From Atopostipes sp963558565 (GTDB lineage: Bacteria; Bacillota; Bacilli; Lactobacillales; Carnobacteriaceae_A): 64,000 nt of DNA. The position numbers and the translations under genes were made by a program. Below are positions 7,483 through 15,948 of the stretch, piece by piece. The stretch lies in the NCBI GenBank assembly GCA_963558565.1, contig CAUWGX010000001.1, positions 186,001 through 250,000 on the forward strand, written 5' to 3'. The notes beneath the pieces were generated by a model that was not told where the DNA came from, made no database searches, and saw nothing but the letters and a program-made list of their open reading frames with translations. Numbering within the stretch: position 1 is the first letter of the stretch; each line of letters begins with the position of its first letter.

Positions 7483-8280
7483 ATGAAGATACAACAACTT
7501 CGGAACGCAACGATCGTCATCGAATACGGAGGCAAACGTTTCTTAATCGATCCACTCTTTGGCGATCAAGGTGTCTATCCCCCATTTCCATCTCTTAGAG
7601 GAGATGAAAATAATCCACTCGTTGAGCTGCCGGAATCAATAGACTCTATTACGAAAGATGTTGATATGGTTATCGTGACGCATACACATCTAGACCATTG
7701 GGATCCAAAAGCAGCAGAGGTCTTAGACAAAGATTTACCGATTCTTGTACAAAATAATTATGATGCAGAAGTTATTCGAGAAGATGGTTTCAATAACGTA
7801 TCTATTTTAGAAGATGAGACACAAATGGAAAACATAACGATCACCAAAACACCGGGGATGCATTATGTCGATGAAGACACGAAAGAATATTTAGACGAAT
7901 TAACTGATGTGACGGAAACAATGGGCTTCGTTTTCTCTGCAGATGAGGAAGAAACATTGTATTTAATGGGCGACACCATTTGGTATGATGAAATTGAGAA
8001 TGTTTTAAGCACTTACAAACCTGAAGTTGTTGTTGTGAATGCAGGAGGTAACCAATTTGCCATGGACAGTGATGATGCGGACAAAGGACGTCTAATTATA
8101 AACGCAGCTGAACTTTATGAAGTGCATAAAGCAGTACCAGAAGCTAAATTGTTTGCGACGCATATGGAAGCTATTAATCACTGGTACACTTCTCGTCAAG
8201 ACTTAAAAGATATTGCAGAAGAACGCAATTTCTCAGAACAATTATATGTACCTGAAGATGGAGAAGTTGTCGAATTTTAA
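7483..8280 (+). CDS. MBL-fold metal-dependent hydrolase
   Basis: A metallo-beta-lactamase-fold protein of 265 residues. The zinc motif HTHLDHWD (HxHxDH type) lies at about residues 66-73, GDT at about 166 and a late ATHMEAINH segment supplies further ligands. It resembles UlaG/YtkL-type hydrolases with MKIQQLRNATIVIEYGGKR at the N-terminus. The open frame extends upstream to 7366, but the extension is an AT-rich hydrophobic stretch and GGAGG at 7468-7472 is well placed for the ATG at 7483. Substrate unknown. It is monocistronic, between the liv leader and mgtA. Confidence 0.85.
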   Translation: MKIQQLRNATIVIEYGGKRFLIDPLFGDQGVYPPFPSLRGDENNPLVELPESIDSITKDVDMVIVTHTHLDHWDPKAAEVLDKDLPILVQNNYDAEVIREDGFNNVSILEDETQMENITITKTPGMHYVDEDTKEYLDELTDVTETMGFVFSADEEETLYLMGDTIWYDEIENVLSTYKPEVVVVNAGGNQFAMDSDDADKGRLIINAAELYEVHKAVPEAKLFATHMEAINHWYTSRQDLKDIAEERNFSEQLYVPEDGEVVEF

Positions 8281-8300
8281 GTTGTTTTTCCTTTATAAGA

Positions 8301-8335
8301 AAAAAGCAACAGCCTTTTGATAGCTGTTGCTTTTT
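8301..8335. terminator. Bidirectional terminator between MBL hydrolase and mgtA
   Basis: A perfect 13-bp stem (8301-8313 with 8323-8335) whose arms supply A/T runs on both strands. It can end transcripts of both convergent genes. Confidence 0.88.
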
Positions 8336-8382
8336 GTATTTTAGTCAGTCTTTCACTTTTAAGACCGGCTACTTTTTCCTTC

Positions 8383-11037
8383 TTATAATAATTCACCATG
8401 GTGTTTTACATAGTATTTCTTCACAATTTGAACCAATACTAGATAAGCAATGACTGTAATGGCTAGTACCCACCAGAAGTTTCCAGGAAGAGGTGCCAAT
8501 CCTAACGCTGAACCTAACGCTGTGTATGGTGCGATGGACCCTAGGATAATTCCAACACTTGTGACTGTCGTCATAATGAATGACGGGTGGCTCTCGATAA
8601 ACGGTACTTTTGGTGTTCTTAACGTATGCAACACTAAAGTTTGTGTCCATAGAGAAACAATAAACCAGCCCGATTGGAAAATCGATATAAAAACCTCTTG
8701 TTGTTCAGCGCCTAGTGAATGATAACTTCCTCCTGCAATCTGTGGTGCAATGAGAAAGTACAATACAATAAAGGATGTGACGTCAAAGATAGAACTTGTT
8801 GGACCAAACCAAACCATAAAGTCCTGAATACTAGATGCTTCCCACTTTTTCGGTTCATAGAGATATTCATCATCAATATTATCCCACGGAATAGACATTG
8901 AAGAGATTTCATAGATCAAGTCTAATAGTAAGATTTGAATAGGAAGCATAGGTAGAAATGGTAAGAAAATACTCGCGATCAAAACGGAAAACACATTTCC
9001 AAAGTTTGAACTGGTAGTCGCTTTGATGTATTTCATCGTATTACCAAATATTCTTCTTCCTGCTACAATCCCTTGTTCAAGGATCATTAAATCTTTCTCC
9101 AGTAAAATAATATCGGCCGATTCTTTTGCAATATCTACCGCATTATCTACTGAGATTCCAACATCTGAAACCCGCATAGCCGGTGAATCGTTAATGCCAT
9201 CTCCTAAGAAACCAACGACATGATCATTATCCCGTAAAATATCTACTAATTTAGATTTTTGTGTCGGATTCAGTTTGACAAACAGACTATATTCTTCAAC
9301 GATTTGACTTAGTTCCTCATCTGTTTTTGTCGCTAATTGATCGCCTGAGATAATTTTATCAGCTGCTAAGCCGACTTGTTTAGCCACAGATTCAGTTACT
9401 AATTCGTTGTCGCCTGTCATTACTTTTACATCAACGTTATGTTCGTTTAAAGCAACGAGTGCTTCTTTGATCGATTCTTTCGGAGGATCTAAGAAAGCCA
9501 AGTAACCCATTAGTACCATATCGGACTCATCTTTCACTGAGAATTCATCCACTGGGCTTGGATTTGTTTTTTGTGCGACACCTAAAACACGCATTCCTTG
9601 TCGGTTTAATTCACTGACGCGATCTAAAACATAGTGACGCTCTTCTTCTGATAACTCACGAATCTCATCGCCATGATCCACATAAGAAGACACTGAAAGC
9701 ATTTCTTCAATGGCTCCTTTAGTAATCATTTGTGTCTTACCCGTTGGATCTTCTACCACAACACTCAGACGACGACGTTCAAAGTCAAAAGGAATTTCAT
9801 CAACTTTCGTGTAATTAAATGCCTCTGTATCCAATTCTTCAGCACCACGATCAATGATTGCTTTATCCATCAAGTTCCCTAAACCTGTTTGATAGTTACT
9901 GTTTAGATAAGCATGACGTAAAACACGCTCACTATCTGTTCCATCAATATCTAAGTGATATTGTAATACAATATTGTCTTGTGTTAATGTTCCTGTTTTA
10001 TCCGTTACTAGGACATCGATCGCCCCAAAGTTTTGAATCGCATTTAGATTACGAACGATCGTCCCTTTTTTAGCCATGTCACGTGCACCTTTGACTAAGT
10101 TTGTTGTTGTAATCATCGGCAACATCTCAGGTGTTAAACCGACTGCTACTGAAATACCGAATAGTAAAGCTTGTAACCAGTCGCCTTTGGTTAAGCCGTT
10201 AATCAGGATAACAGTAGGCGCCATCAATGCCATAAAGCGAATCAATAGCAAGGATGTATTTTCAATGCCTAAATCAAAACTTGTTTTCGGTGGTTCAGCG
10301 GCTAATTCGTCCGCAATATCACCAAAAAGGGTATCGTTTCCTGTGCGAACAACAATACCGATCGCACTACCACTAACGACTTCGCTTCCGGTGAAAGTCA
10401 AAGTCTCATAACTGGTATCGTTTGAGGCTTCCGTTATTTTTGTTTGCGCTCTTTTCTCAACAGGATAACTTTCTCCGGTGAGTGAGGCTTGTGACACAAA
10501 CAAGTCTTTTGTTTGTAGGAGACGTAGATCCGCTGGAATCATATCGCCAGCTTTTAATTGGACTAAATCGCCAATCACAATATCTTCCGTACGAATTTCG
10601 CTGTATGTTCCATTTCGCTTAACAGCAGATGTAACCTCAACCATCGATTCTAATTCATCGACCGATTTATTCGAACGAACGGTCTGAACTAATGTCATTG
10701 TTCCACTTAAAATAACTAATAATATAATAATCACTGGACCAATAATTTCTTCTTCGCCTTCGGGTACAAGGACATAGTCAGTGAAAAATGAAATAAGTGC
10801 TAAAGCAATCAAAACAAGTGTAAAAGGTGTGATATACGCTTCTAACACCACGCGCCACATCGGTTTTTCTACACCATAATCAATCTCATTACTTCCAGCT
10901 TCTTCTCGGACTCGATCTGCTTCTTCTGTTGTGTAACCTTCTTCAGAAGTATTAAATAATTTCCAAATTTCATCAATTGGCTTACTCGCCAGCTCAAAAT
11001 AATTTAAGCCTTTAATTTTTTCAAACATTTGTATCAT
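8383..11037 (-). CDS. mgtA: Magnesium-translocating P-type ATPase
   Basis: An 884-residue type III P-type ATPase for Mg2+ uptake. Motifs in order are TGES (187-190), PEMLP in the membrane ion-binding helix (303-307), the phosphorylation site DKTGT (Asp346), TGDN and GDGINDSP in the hinge domain. Hydrophobic helices lie at both ends. Length is normal for MgtA/MgtB. An M-box riboswitch and terminator precede it, so low Mg2+ should switch it on. Two ATGs (11037 and 11028) are possible starts; both are compatible with the weak AAAGAG site. Confidence 0.93.
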   Translation of the reverse strand: MIQMFEKIKGLNYFELASKPIDEIWKLFNTSEEGYTTEEADRVREEAGSNEIDYGVEKPMWRVVLEAYITPFTLVLIALALISFFTDYVLVPEGEEEIIGPVIIILLVILSGTMTLVQTVRSNKSVDELESMVEVTSAVKRNGTYSEIRTEDIVIGDLVQLKAGDMIPADLRLLQTKDLFVSQASLTGESYPVEKRAQTKITEASNDTSYETLTFTGSEVVSGSAIGIVVRTGNDTLFGDIADELAAEPPKTSFDLGIENTSLLLIRFMALMAPTVILINGLTKGDWLQALLFGISVAVGLTPEMLPMITTTNLVKGARDMAKKGTIVRNLNAIQNFGAIDVLVTDKTGTLTQDNIVLQYHLDIDGTDSERVLRHAYLNSNYQTGLGNLMDKAIIDRGAEELDTEAFNYTKVDEIPFDFERRRLSVVVEDPTGKTQMITKGAIEEMLSVSSYVDHGDEIRELSEEERHYVLDRVSELNRQGMRVLGVAQKTNPSPVDEFSVKDESDMVLMGYLAFLDPPKESIKEALVALNEHNVDVKVMTGDNELVTESVAKQVGLAADKIISGDQLATKTDEELSQIVEEYSLFVKLNPTQKSKLVDILRDNDHVVGFLGDGINDSPAMRVSDVGISVDNAVDIAKESADIILLEKDLMILEQGIVAGRRIFGNTMKYIKATTSSNFGNVFSVLIASIFLPFLPMLPIQILLLDLIYEISSMSIPWDNIDDEYLYEPKKWEASSIQDFMVWFGPTSSIFDVTSFIVLYFLIAPQIAGGSYHSLGAEQQEVFISIFQSGWFIVSLWTQTLVLHTLRTPKVPFIESHPSFIMTTVTSVGIILGSIAPYTALGSALGLAPLPGNFWWVLAITVIAYLVLVQIVKKYYVKHHGELL

Positions 11038-11056
11038 CTCTTTCTATCTCTCTTTA

Positions 11057-11185
11057 TTAGAATTCGTATTTTGCTAAGCGTAAACAACACCTATCGAATT
11101 CTCTAGAAAGAAGACATAGAAAAGTTTCAATATATTTAACAACAAAATGAACTTCTCGAATGATGCTTATCCCTTTCATTGTCAT
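11057..11185 (-). CDS. Small ORF between the M-box terminator and mgtA
   Basis: A 42-codon ORF starting MTMKGISIIREVHFVVKY, with a GGGAGGG site 7 bases before the ATG (11183-11185). It ends 19 bases before mgtA. It lies downstream of the riboswitch terminator, so it would be made only when mgtA is transcribed. It has a hydrophobic middle, three cysteines and a basic C-terminus. I recognise no family. It could be a small Mg2+-stress protein, a translational coupler for mgtA, or chance. Confidence 0.4.
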   Translation of the reverse strand: MTMKGISIIREVHFVVKYIETFLCLLSREFDRCCLRLAKYEF

Positions 11186-11230
11186 GTGGATGCCCTCCCT
11201 TATCTAAATAACTTAAATATGATTGGTCGG

Positions 11231-11268
11231 AAAATATAAAAAGCCCCCACTAAAAGTTAGTGAGGGCT
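11231..11268 (-). terminator. Riboswitch-controlled terminator upstream of mgtA
   Basis: A stem of 11 pairs with one mismatch (11242-11253 with 11257-11268), followed on the minus strand by TTTTTATATTTT. It lies between the M-box and mgtA and is the expected expression platform. Confidence 0.8.
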
Positions 11269-11349
11269 CAACCTAAATATCCACACAAATATATAATAAT
11301 GATGCTTATATATTTCTATAGTCGATTTTTTTCGTGGAGTTTCAGCACT

Positions 11350-11484
11350 ATACAACGTAAACATCTCTGTTAGCTACATTAGGAAAGCCTTATGTCGAAC
11401 GATTCCTGTTATACCCATTGGCGTCTCTGGACGTTCCTGGGCAGTAGCTTGTGTTTGTATAGGAGCCTCTGCCTAACAAATCAT
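11350..11484 (-). promoter_or_regulatory. M-box (ykoK) magnesium riboswitch
   Basis: The minus strand carries the conserved M-box blocks in order: GTTAGGCAGAGGCTCCTATA (5' part), GCTACTGCCC, GACGCCAATGGGT, CATCGTTCGAC-like GAATCGTTCGACA, and CTAATGTAGCTA. The M-box binds Mg2+ and usually terminates transcription when Mg2+ is plentiful. A strong promoter precedes it and a terminator plus mgtA follow. The exact 3' border is approximate. Confidence 0.92.
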
Positions 11485-11505
11485 ATTCATTTTTCAACGC
11501 TTCCT

Positions 11506-11534
11506 ATAGTAGCACTGGATGTAGGAACTGTCAA
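11506..11534 (-). promoter_or_regulatory. Promoter of the M-box-mgtA transcript
   Basis: TTGACA (11529-11534) and TACTAT (11506-11511) on the minus strand with a 17-bp spacer, ending about 20 bases before the M-box. Confidence 0.85.
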
Positions 11535-11553
11535 CTCTAAAAGCTCATATTTT

Positions 11554-11976
11554 TTATTTTACTTGTTTCCAGACTAATTTTCTTTCAGGATGTTCAACAT
11601 TTGAAAGGTGGAGTTCACCGCCTTTAATCGTTGCTTTTCGACGTTGTTGAGAGCCAATGTAATTTGGTATTAAGCTTAATTCAACATTTGTGGTCAAAAT
11701 AGCTTCTTCCTCGTCTATTGTATAAGGACCCGAATAAGCATGATAACCTAGCTTAGCCATCTCTCCTTCAACTGCGGTATTCATATTTTCGATCACTTCA
11801 GCCGGCACTTCTTGCTTGCGATCTGCAGCCATGAGTTGTACGGAAAGAATATTTTTTTCAGTGAACGCAATATATCCTTTGGCATCCTCACCTAAAGGAT
11901 AGTTAATTTCGCCATTTTTATCTTCCGATTGGTAGGTTACTAATGACCAAATCGTTCCTTTTAATTGTTCTTCCAT
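11554..11976 (-). CDS. Lipocalin-like domain protein
   Basis: A protein of about 140 residues without signal peptide. It starts MEEQLKGTIWSLVTYQSEDK and has the GYIAFTEKNILSVQLMA and YSGPYTIDE segments typical of the small Lipocalin_5/lipocalin-like family (beta-barrel, ligand unknown). AAGGAG lies 10 bases before the ATG at 11976, but only one base before an upstream in-frame ATG at 11985, so I choose 11976. The mgtA promoter overlaps the space after its stop. Function unknown. Confidence 0.75.
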   Translation of the reverse strand: MEEQLKGTIWSLVTYQSEDKNGEINYPLGEDAKGYIAFTEKNILSVQLMAADRKQEVPAEVIENMNTAVEGEMAKLGYHAYSGPYTIDEEEAILTTNVELSLIPNYIGSQQRRKATIKGGELHLSNVEHPERKLVWKQVK

Positions 11977-12086
11977 CAAAATCATTCTCCTTTATTTATA
12001 CTTACCTCTTTCTCTATCAATTTACCATAAAGCAGGAGAAAAAACAGTGAAACACATTCTGAAGGTCACACTTTTTAAAATATTCT

Positions 12087-12116
12087 TTGAAAACAACTGA
12101 TTATTTCCTGTATAAT
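12087..12116 (+). promoter_or_regulatory. Promoter of the DUF1576-GHKL module
   Basis: TTGAAA (12087-12092) and perfect TATAAT (12111-12116), spacer 18 bp, about 47 bases before the start codon. Confidence 0.75.
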
Positions 12117-12163
12117 CTGTTATAATTATTTTTCGAAAAAACGCTTTAGAAAGAGGTTGAAAT

Positions 12164-13414
12164 ATGAGGACCATAAAGACAACATTTGACACTATTTGGC
12201 AATCAAGGAAGGCAGAGGTTGTGGTGCTATTTTATATTCTTGTCGTATTAATGACAGGTTTATCTTTGCAATCCGTTGATGATTTAATGCTGGGACTACG
12301 TGAAATATTTACGACTTCCGGTGTTTTAATTACAGATTACTTAGTGATTGGAGGCATGGGACCAGCTTTTGTTAATGCTGGGGTTGTAGCACTCATTGGC
12401 TATATTCTTTTAATTCTGAATAAAGTACAATTTAGTGGCATAACCATCGCAGCTCTTTTTACTATGTTAGGTTTTGCTTTAATGGGTAAAACGATCTGGT
12501 CAATACTCCCTATTATTTTAGGCGTGTATCTCTATAGTAAATTAACTGACCGCGAATTCATAACGAATATTTATCCTGCATTATTTGGAACGGCTCTGTC
12601 TCCCTTAGTAACACATGCTGCATTTAGTTTTAATTGGGGTATCATTGGCGGAGTACTCGTCGGAGTTTTAGTGGGCTTAATTATTGCCCCGATCGCTAAC
12701 CATTCGTTTTCTTTTCATGAGGGTTACAATCTTTATAACGTTGGCTTTGCTGCTGGCTTTGTGGGCCTCATTTTTATCAATATTATTCGCGCTTTTGGTT
12801 ATGACTTAGACAGTGCCTTAATTTGGGGAACAACATTTGATACGTATTTAAGAGGTTTTGTCATTGTTCTATTCCTTAGTATGCTAGTATTTGGTATACT
12901 TATAACCAGGAACGAGAAGGAAGACTATAAAAAGATCCTAAAAGAATCAGGAATTACAGTGACAGATTTCATCAATGTGGCCGGCTTTGGAAATACACTA
13001 ATCAATATGGGCCTCGTTGGTTTTATTGGCGTAACTTTTATAGAGTTACTCGGTGGTCACTATAATGGACCGACCCTTAGCGGACTATTTACTATGGTCG
13101 GCTTCGCAAGCTTTGGGAAACATCCTTTGAATATTCTACCGATTATGGTAGGTGTCTGGCTCGGTTCCTTATTTTCTATCTATGAAACAAATGCTCCGGG
13201 TACCGTTTTGGCCGCTCTCTTTGGGACTACTTTAGCGCCAGTTGCTGGACGCTTTGGACCATTCGTCGGTCTACTTGCTGGCATGGTGCACCTAACGCTA
13301 GTTTCGACTATCGGTGTGGTTCATGGAGGATTAAACTTATATAATAATGGGTTTGCAGGAGGTTTCGTTGCCTCTTTTATTATTGCCCTTCGAACAGGTA
13401 TCTGGGAAGATTAA
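12164..13414 (+). CDS. DUF1576-family multi-pass membrane protein with internal duplication
   Basis: A 416-residue protein with about ten or more membrane segments; it fits the DUF1576 family. Residues about 52-205 and 262-405 are repeats. SGVLITDYLVIGG matches SGITVTDFINVAG; ALFTMLGFALMGKT-IWSILPIILGV matches GLFTMVGFASFGKH-PLNILPIMVGV; ALFGTALSP matches ALFGTTLAP; and EGYNLYNVGFAAGFV matches GGLNLYNNGFAGGFV. Such two-fold repeats are typical of secondary transporters and channels. Substrate unknown. It is followed after 12 bases by a small GHKL ATPase gene, so the two probably act together. Confidence 0.75.
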   Translation: MRTIKTTFDTIWQSRKAEVVVLFYILVVLMTGLSLQSVDDLMLGLREIFTTSGVLITDYLVIGGMGPAFVNAGVVALIGYILLILNKVQFSGITIAALFTMLGFALMGKTIWSILPIILGVYLYSKLTDREFITNIYPALFGTALSPLVTHAAFSFNWGIIGGVLVGVLVGLIIAPIANHSFSFHEGYNLYNVGFAAGFVGLIFINIIRAFGYDLDSALIWGTTFDTYLRGFVIVLFLSMLVFGILITRNEKEDYKKILKESGITVTDFINVAGFGNTLINMGLVGFIGVTFIELLGGHYNGPTLSGLFTMVGFASFGKHPLNILPIMVGVWLGSLFSIYETNAPGTVLAALFGTTLAPVAGRFGPFVGLLAGMVHLTLVSTIGVVHGGLNLYNNGFAGGFVASFIIALRTGIWED

Positions 13415-13426
13415 CGAGGTGATGAA

Positions 13427-13783
13427 TTGATTGTAAGAGCAGATAAACATAAAATAAAATTAATGGTCGATGAATTACTATCCAATGCCATCGACGCGCA
13501 TGCCGACGATATTAATATTAATATCCATAAAACAGCGGATGAGATTATCATTACGATTGAAGACGATGGGATTGGGATGGACGAAGAAAACTTAAATTAC
13601 ACGAAAAAACTATTAAACCAACCTTTTAGAAAAGACCTTGAAGAATATTTCGGCCAACTCACTGGTTTAGATAATAGTACCAGTGGTCTTAATTTAATCG
13701 GTATGCAGAGTGAACGGGCAGAGATCGAAAGCACTGAAGGACAAGGCACAAAAATAACGATCTATAATAAACGCCATCATTAA
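13427..13783 (+). CDS. Stand-alone GHKL (HATPase_c) ATP-binding protein
   Basis: A protein of 118 residues made up only of the histidine-kinase-type ATP-binding fold. It has the N box (ELLSNAIDAHADDI), G1 box (EDDGIGMDEEN), a G2-like GLNLIGM and the final GQGTKITIYN. There is no DHp helix with a phospho-accepting His and no sensor part. The start is a TTG at 13427 with GAGGTG 6 bases upstream; a nearby ATG is out of frame. It is 12 bases after the DUF1576 gene and shares its terminator. It could be an anti-sigma-like kinase, or an ATPase serving the membrane partner. Function unknown. Confidence 0.78.
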   Translation: MIVRADKHKIKLMVDELLSNAIDAHADDININIHKTADEIIITIEDDGIGMDEENLNYTKKLLNQPFRKDLEEYFGQLTGLDNSTSGLNLIGMQSERAEIESTEGQGTKITIYNKRHH

Positions 13784-13801
13784 AATTTAACTTTGAAGTA
13801 T

Positions 13802-13837
13802 AAAAAGACTCCTTTTTCTAAAAAAGGAGTCTTTTTT
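13802..13837. terminator. Bidirectional terminator
   Basis: A long stem (about 13802-13817 with 13821-13837) built on GACTCC/GGAGTC with A and T runs on both sides, between the convergent GHKL and P450 genes. Confidence 0.88.
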
Positions 13838-13849
13838 CATTTTAACGAA

Positions 13850-15118
13850 TTACCGAACATTTTCCATGATCATGCCACTTTTTGGAATCGTCGGCATGCT
13901 GACGACACTGTAGCCTAAATCTTGTTTGGGAACATCATAAGTAATATCCTTTGTTAAAAATTCAGCGGTCACTTTCATCGCTTCTACGACATTCCACTCT
14001 CCTGGACAACGATGCCCTTCTAAATAATCACCGCCGCCTTGGGCCACTAAGCGGTATTGTACTTGATCGGTGGGACTGACTGTCCATTCTTTAAAACGAT
14101 CAGGGTTGAACGCTTCAGGGTTTTCCCATAATCTTTCATCGTGAGAAGTGCCATAAAAATCAAAGATCACCATCGTATCTTTTTCAAATTCAAAGCCATT
14201 CCACACAAAATTTTCGCGAGTGATCCCCGCATTGAATGGGAAGAAGGGATAGTAACGGCGAACTTCTTGCACAAAGTTTTCATAATACTCTCCATCAAGC
14301 TCCTCTTGTCGCAATCGCTCTTTCATTTCTGGAAATTGCTGCAGAGTTAAAGCCACGAAATTAAGATAAATAGCAATCGCCACTGATGGACGTATTACAC
14401 TCAATAAATCTGTGGCTGCAGGATGTAAGTCGATCAGCGTCCCATCAAGATCTGTATGGAAAGCAATTTTGTACAAGGCTGTTTCCTTATCAGGGTGCAG
14501 CTCACCATCCCGAACTTGCTGAATCAAATCTTCGGCCCACTTCGTTCCAGTTTTTCGAGAGATCACCCCTTTAGCAAATTTAGGACTCGCTTCAGCAGCC
14601 ATTTCAAATAAGTTAGCCATTTGTTCCGTTCGTTTTTCAACATCTTCTTCGGGCAAAGGCACACCCGCCCATTCACAAACGGCTCGCATTAATACCTTTT
14701 TCGATTCTTCGTAAAACACAATGGAAGGTTCTTCCATCCAGTGAATCGCGCTTTTAAGAAATTCTTTTTTTAGAATCATACGCCATTCTTCAATTCGGTC
14801 ATCAGACATTAAATCTAAAAAATATTGTTTCCGATTTCGATGTTCTTGATCATCCAACGTTTGCACACCATCTTCACCAAGTAAAGTGCTTCGTGCAAAT
14901 TTTGGTGCAGCCCCTCCACGTTTTATTTTACTTTCATCGTAAAATAAGCGCGCAGCTTCTTCACCCCCCATACAGTAAGCTTTTTTTCCAAGTAATGTTG
15001 TTTCAAAAACATCTGATTGATAAATTTTATTTCGATTTGAAATGTACTGATACCCTTCTCGTAGTACTTTCAGTCCATTTTCAAATCCTTCTTCTTTTGG
15101 CATTGTTTTTACCGCCAT
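13850..15118 (-). CDS. Fatty-acid peroxygenase, cytochrome P450 of the CYP152 type
   Basis: A 422-residue soluble haem protein. The start MAVKTMPKEEGFENGLKVLR and the segments LLGKKAYCMGGEEAARLFYD, FVQEVRRYYPFFPF and GHRCPGE (haem-ligand Cys near residue 371) match Bacillus P450-BSbeta/CypC. CYP152 enzymes use H2O2, not a reductase, to hydroxylate or decarboxylate fatty acids. The distal Arg-Pro pair expected in the family corresponds to the LSVIRPSVAIA segment. The open frame extends 19 codons upstream through a terminator hairpin; the ATG at 15118 has AGGGGG 9 bases before it. Confidence 0.88.
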   Translation of the reverse strand: MAVKTMPKEEGFENGLKVLREGYQYISNRNKIYQSDVFETTLLGKKAYCMGGEEAARLFYDESKIKRGGAAPKFARSTLLGEDGVQTLDDQEHRNRKQYFLDLMSDDRIEEWRMILKKEFLKSAIHWMEEPSIVFYEESKKVLMRAVCEWAGVPLPEEDVEKRTEQMANLFEMAAEASPKFAKGVISRKTGTKWAEDLIQQVRDGELHPDKETALYKIAFHTDLDGTLIDLHPAATDLLSVIRPSVAIAIYLNFVALTLQQFPEMKERLRQEELDGEYYENFVQEVRRYYPFFPFNAGITRENFVWNGFEFEKDTMVIFDFYGTSHDERLWENPEAFNPDRFKEWTVSPTDQVQYRLVAQGGGDYLEGHRCPGEWNVVEAMKVTAEFLTKDITYDVPKQDLGYSVVSMPTIPKSGMIMENVR

Positions 15119-15139
15119 AGAATCATTCCCCCTTATTTT

Positions 15140-15186
15140 TAACAATAAAACAAAGCCATTCGTATCAAGATACAAGATGGCTTTGT
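15140..15186 (-). terminator. Terminator after the NAD(P)-binding protein gene
   Basis: A 10-bp stem (15150-15159 with 15177-15186). On the minus strand a T-rich stretch follows. It lies between the 15199 gene and the P450 start, so much of the P450 transcript may be separate or depend on read-through. Confidence 0.7.
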
Positions 15187-15198
15187 TGATTTGTTCTC

Positions 15199-15873
15199 TT
15201 AAAGTTTCGCAAGAGCATCTGAAATACTATCCGTACCTTTTGTTAAATCGAAGTCTTTATTGATCGCATTTTCATCCTGAAGACTGGCGATAACAACGGA
15301 AGCGACATCCTCTCGCGGAATCTCCAAGTTTTGATCTTTCGTTTCTAGATATTCATCAATTTCTACTTTTCCTGTCCCTGGTTCATTGAGTAACGAAGAT
15401 GGACGGATAATGGTATAATCTAAACCACTCTCAAGTAACCAGTTATCTGCATAATATTTCGCTGCATAGTAGTAACCAGCTGCTCCTGAATTCTCTAGTC
15501 CATATGACCAAACTTCACGTCTATTCGCATTCAGTGCACTGATCATAACAAAGCGTTTCACATTTTTTCGTCGTGCCGCTTCAATGGCTTTTACTGCGCC
15601 ATCTAAATCGACCATCATCGTTTTATCGGCACCCGTAGAGCCACCAGAACCTGCAGCAAAGATCACAGCATCCATCCCTGACATCACTTCTTCGAGATGT
15701 TTCATATCTTTTTCTAAATCGACTTTTGCAACATCAATTCCTCTTGCTTGTGCTTCATTCATTTGGTCGTCTTTACGGTAAGCAGCTGTTAAATTAAAAT
15801 CATCCATTTCCTGCATTTTTCCAGTAATGAGTCGACCAATCTGTCCATTTGCTCCAATCAGTAACACATTCAT
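15199..15873 (-). CDS. NAD(P)-binding atypical SDR protein (YhfK-like)
   Basis: A 224-residue Rossmann-fold protein. It has the N-terminal nucleotide motif GANGQIGRL (residues about 7-15), the VIFAAGSGGSTG segment and the YYYAAKYYADNWLLESGLDYTIIRPSSL stretch typical of NAD(P)H-binding/NmrA-like atypical SDRs. AAAGGATG precedes the ATG. Substrate unknown. It lies in a run of oxidoreductases with the P450, so a common stress or lipid role is possible but unproven. Confidence 0.82.
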   Translation of the reverse strand: MNVLLIGANGQIGRLITGKMQEMDDFNLTAAYRKDDQMNEAQARGIDVAKVDLEKDMKHLEEVMSGMDAVIFAAGSGGSTGADKTMMVDLDGAVKAIEAARRKNVKRFVMISALNANRREVWSYGLENSGAAGYYYAAKYYADNWLLESGLDYTIIRPSSLLNEPGTGKVEIDEYLETKDQNLEIPREDVASVVIASLQDENAINKDFDLTKGTDSISDALAKL

Positions 15874-15948
15874 TGAGATTCATCCTTTCAATATAAGTGT
15901 AACAACGTTTTCTTAAACCATGCAACGATTTACTATACTCACTGGCTA

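Noticed and set aside
8450..8722. Plus-strand ORFs inside mgtA and similar ORFs opposite other long genes
   Set aside because: They overlap well-supported genes on the other strand, lack ribosome sites and have no family pattern.
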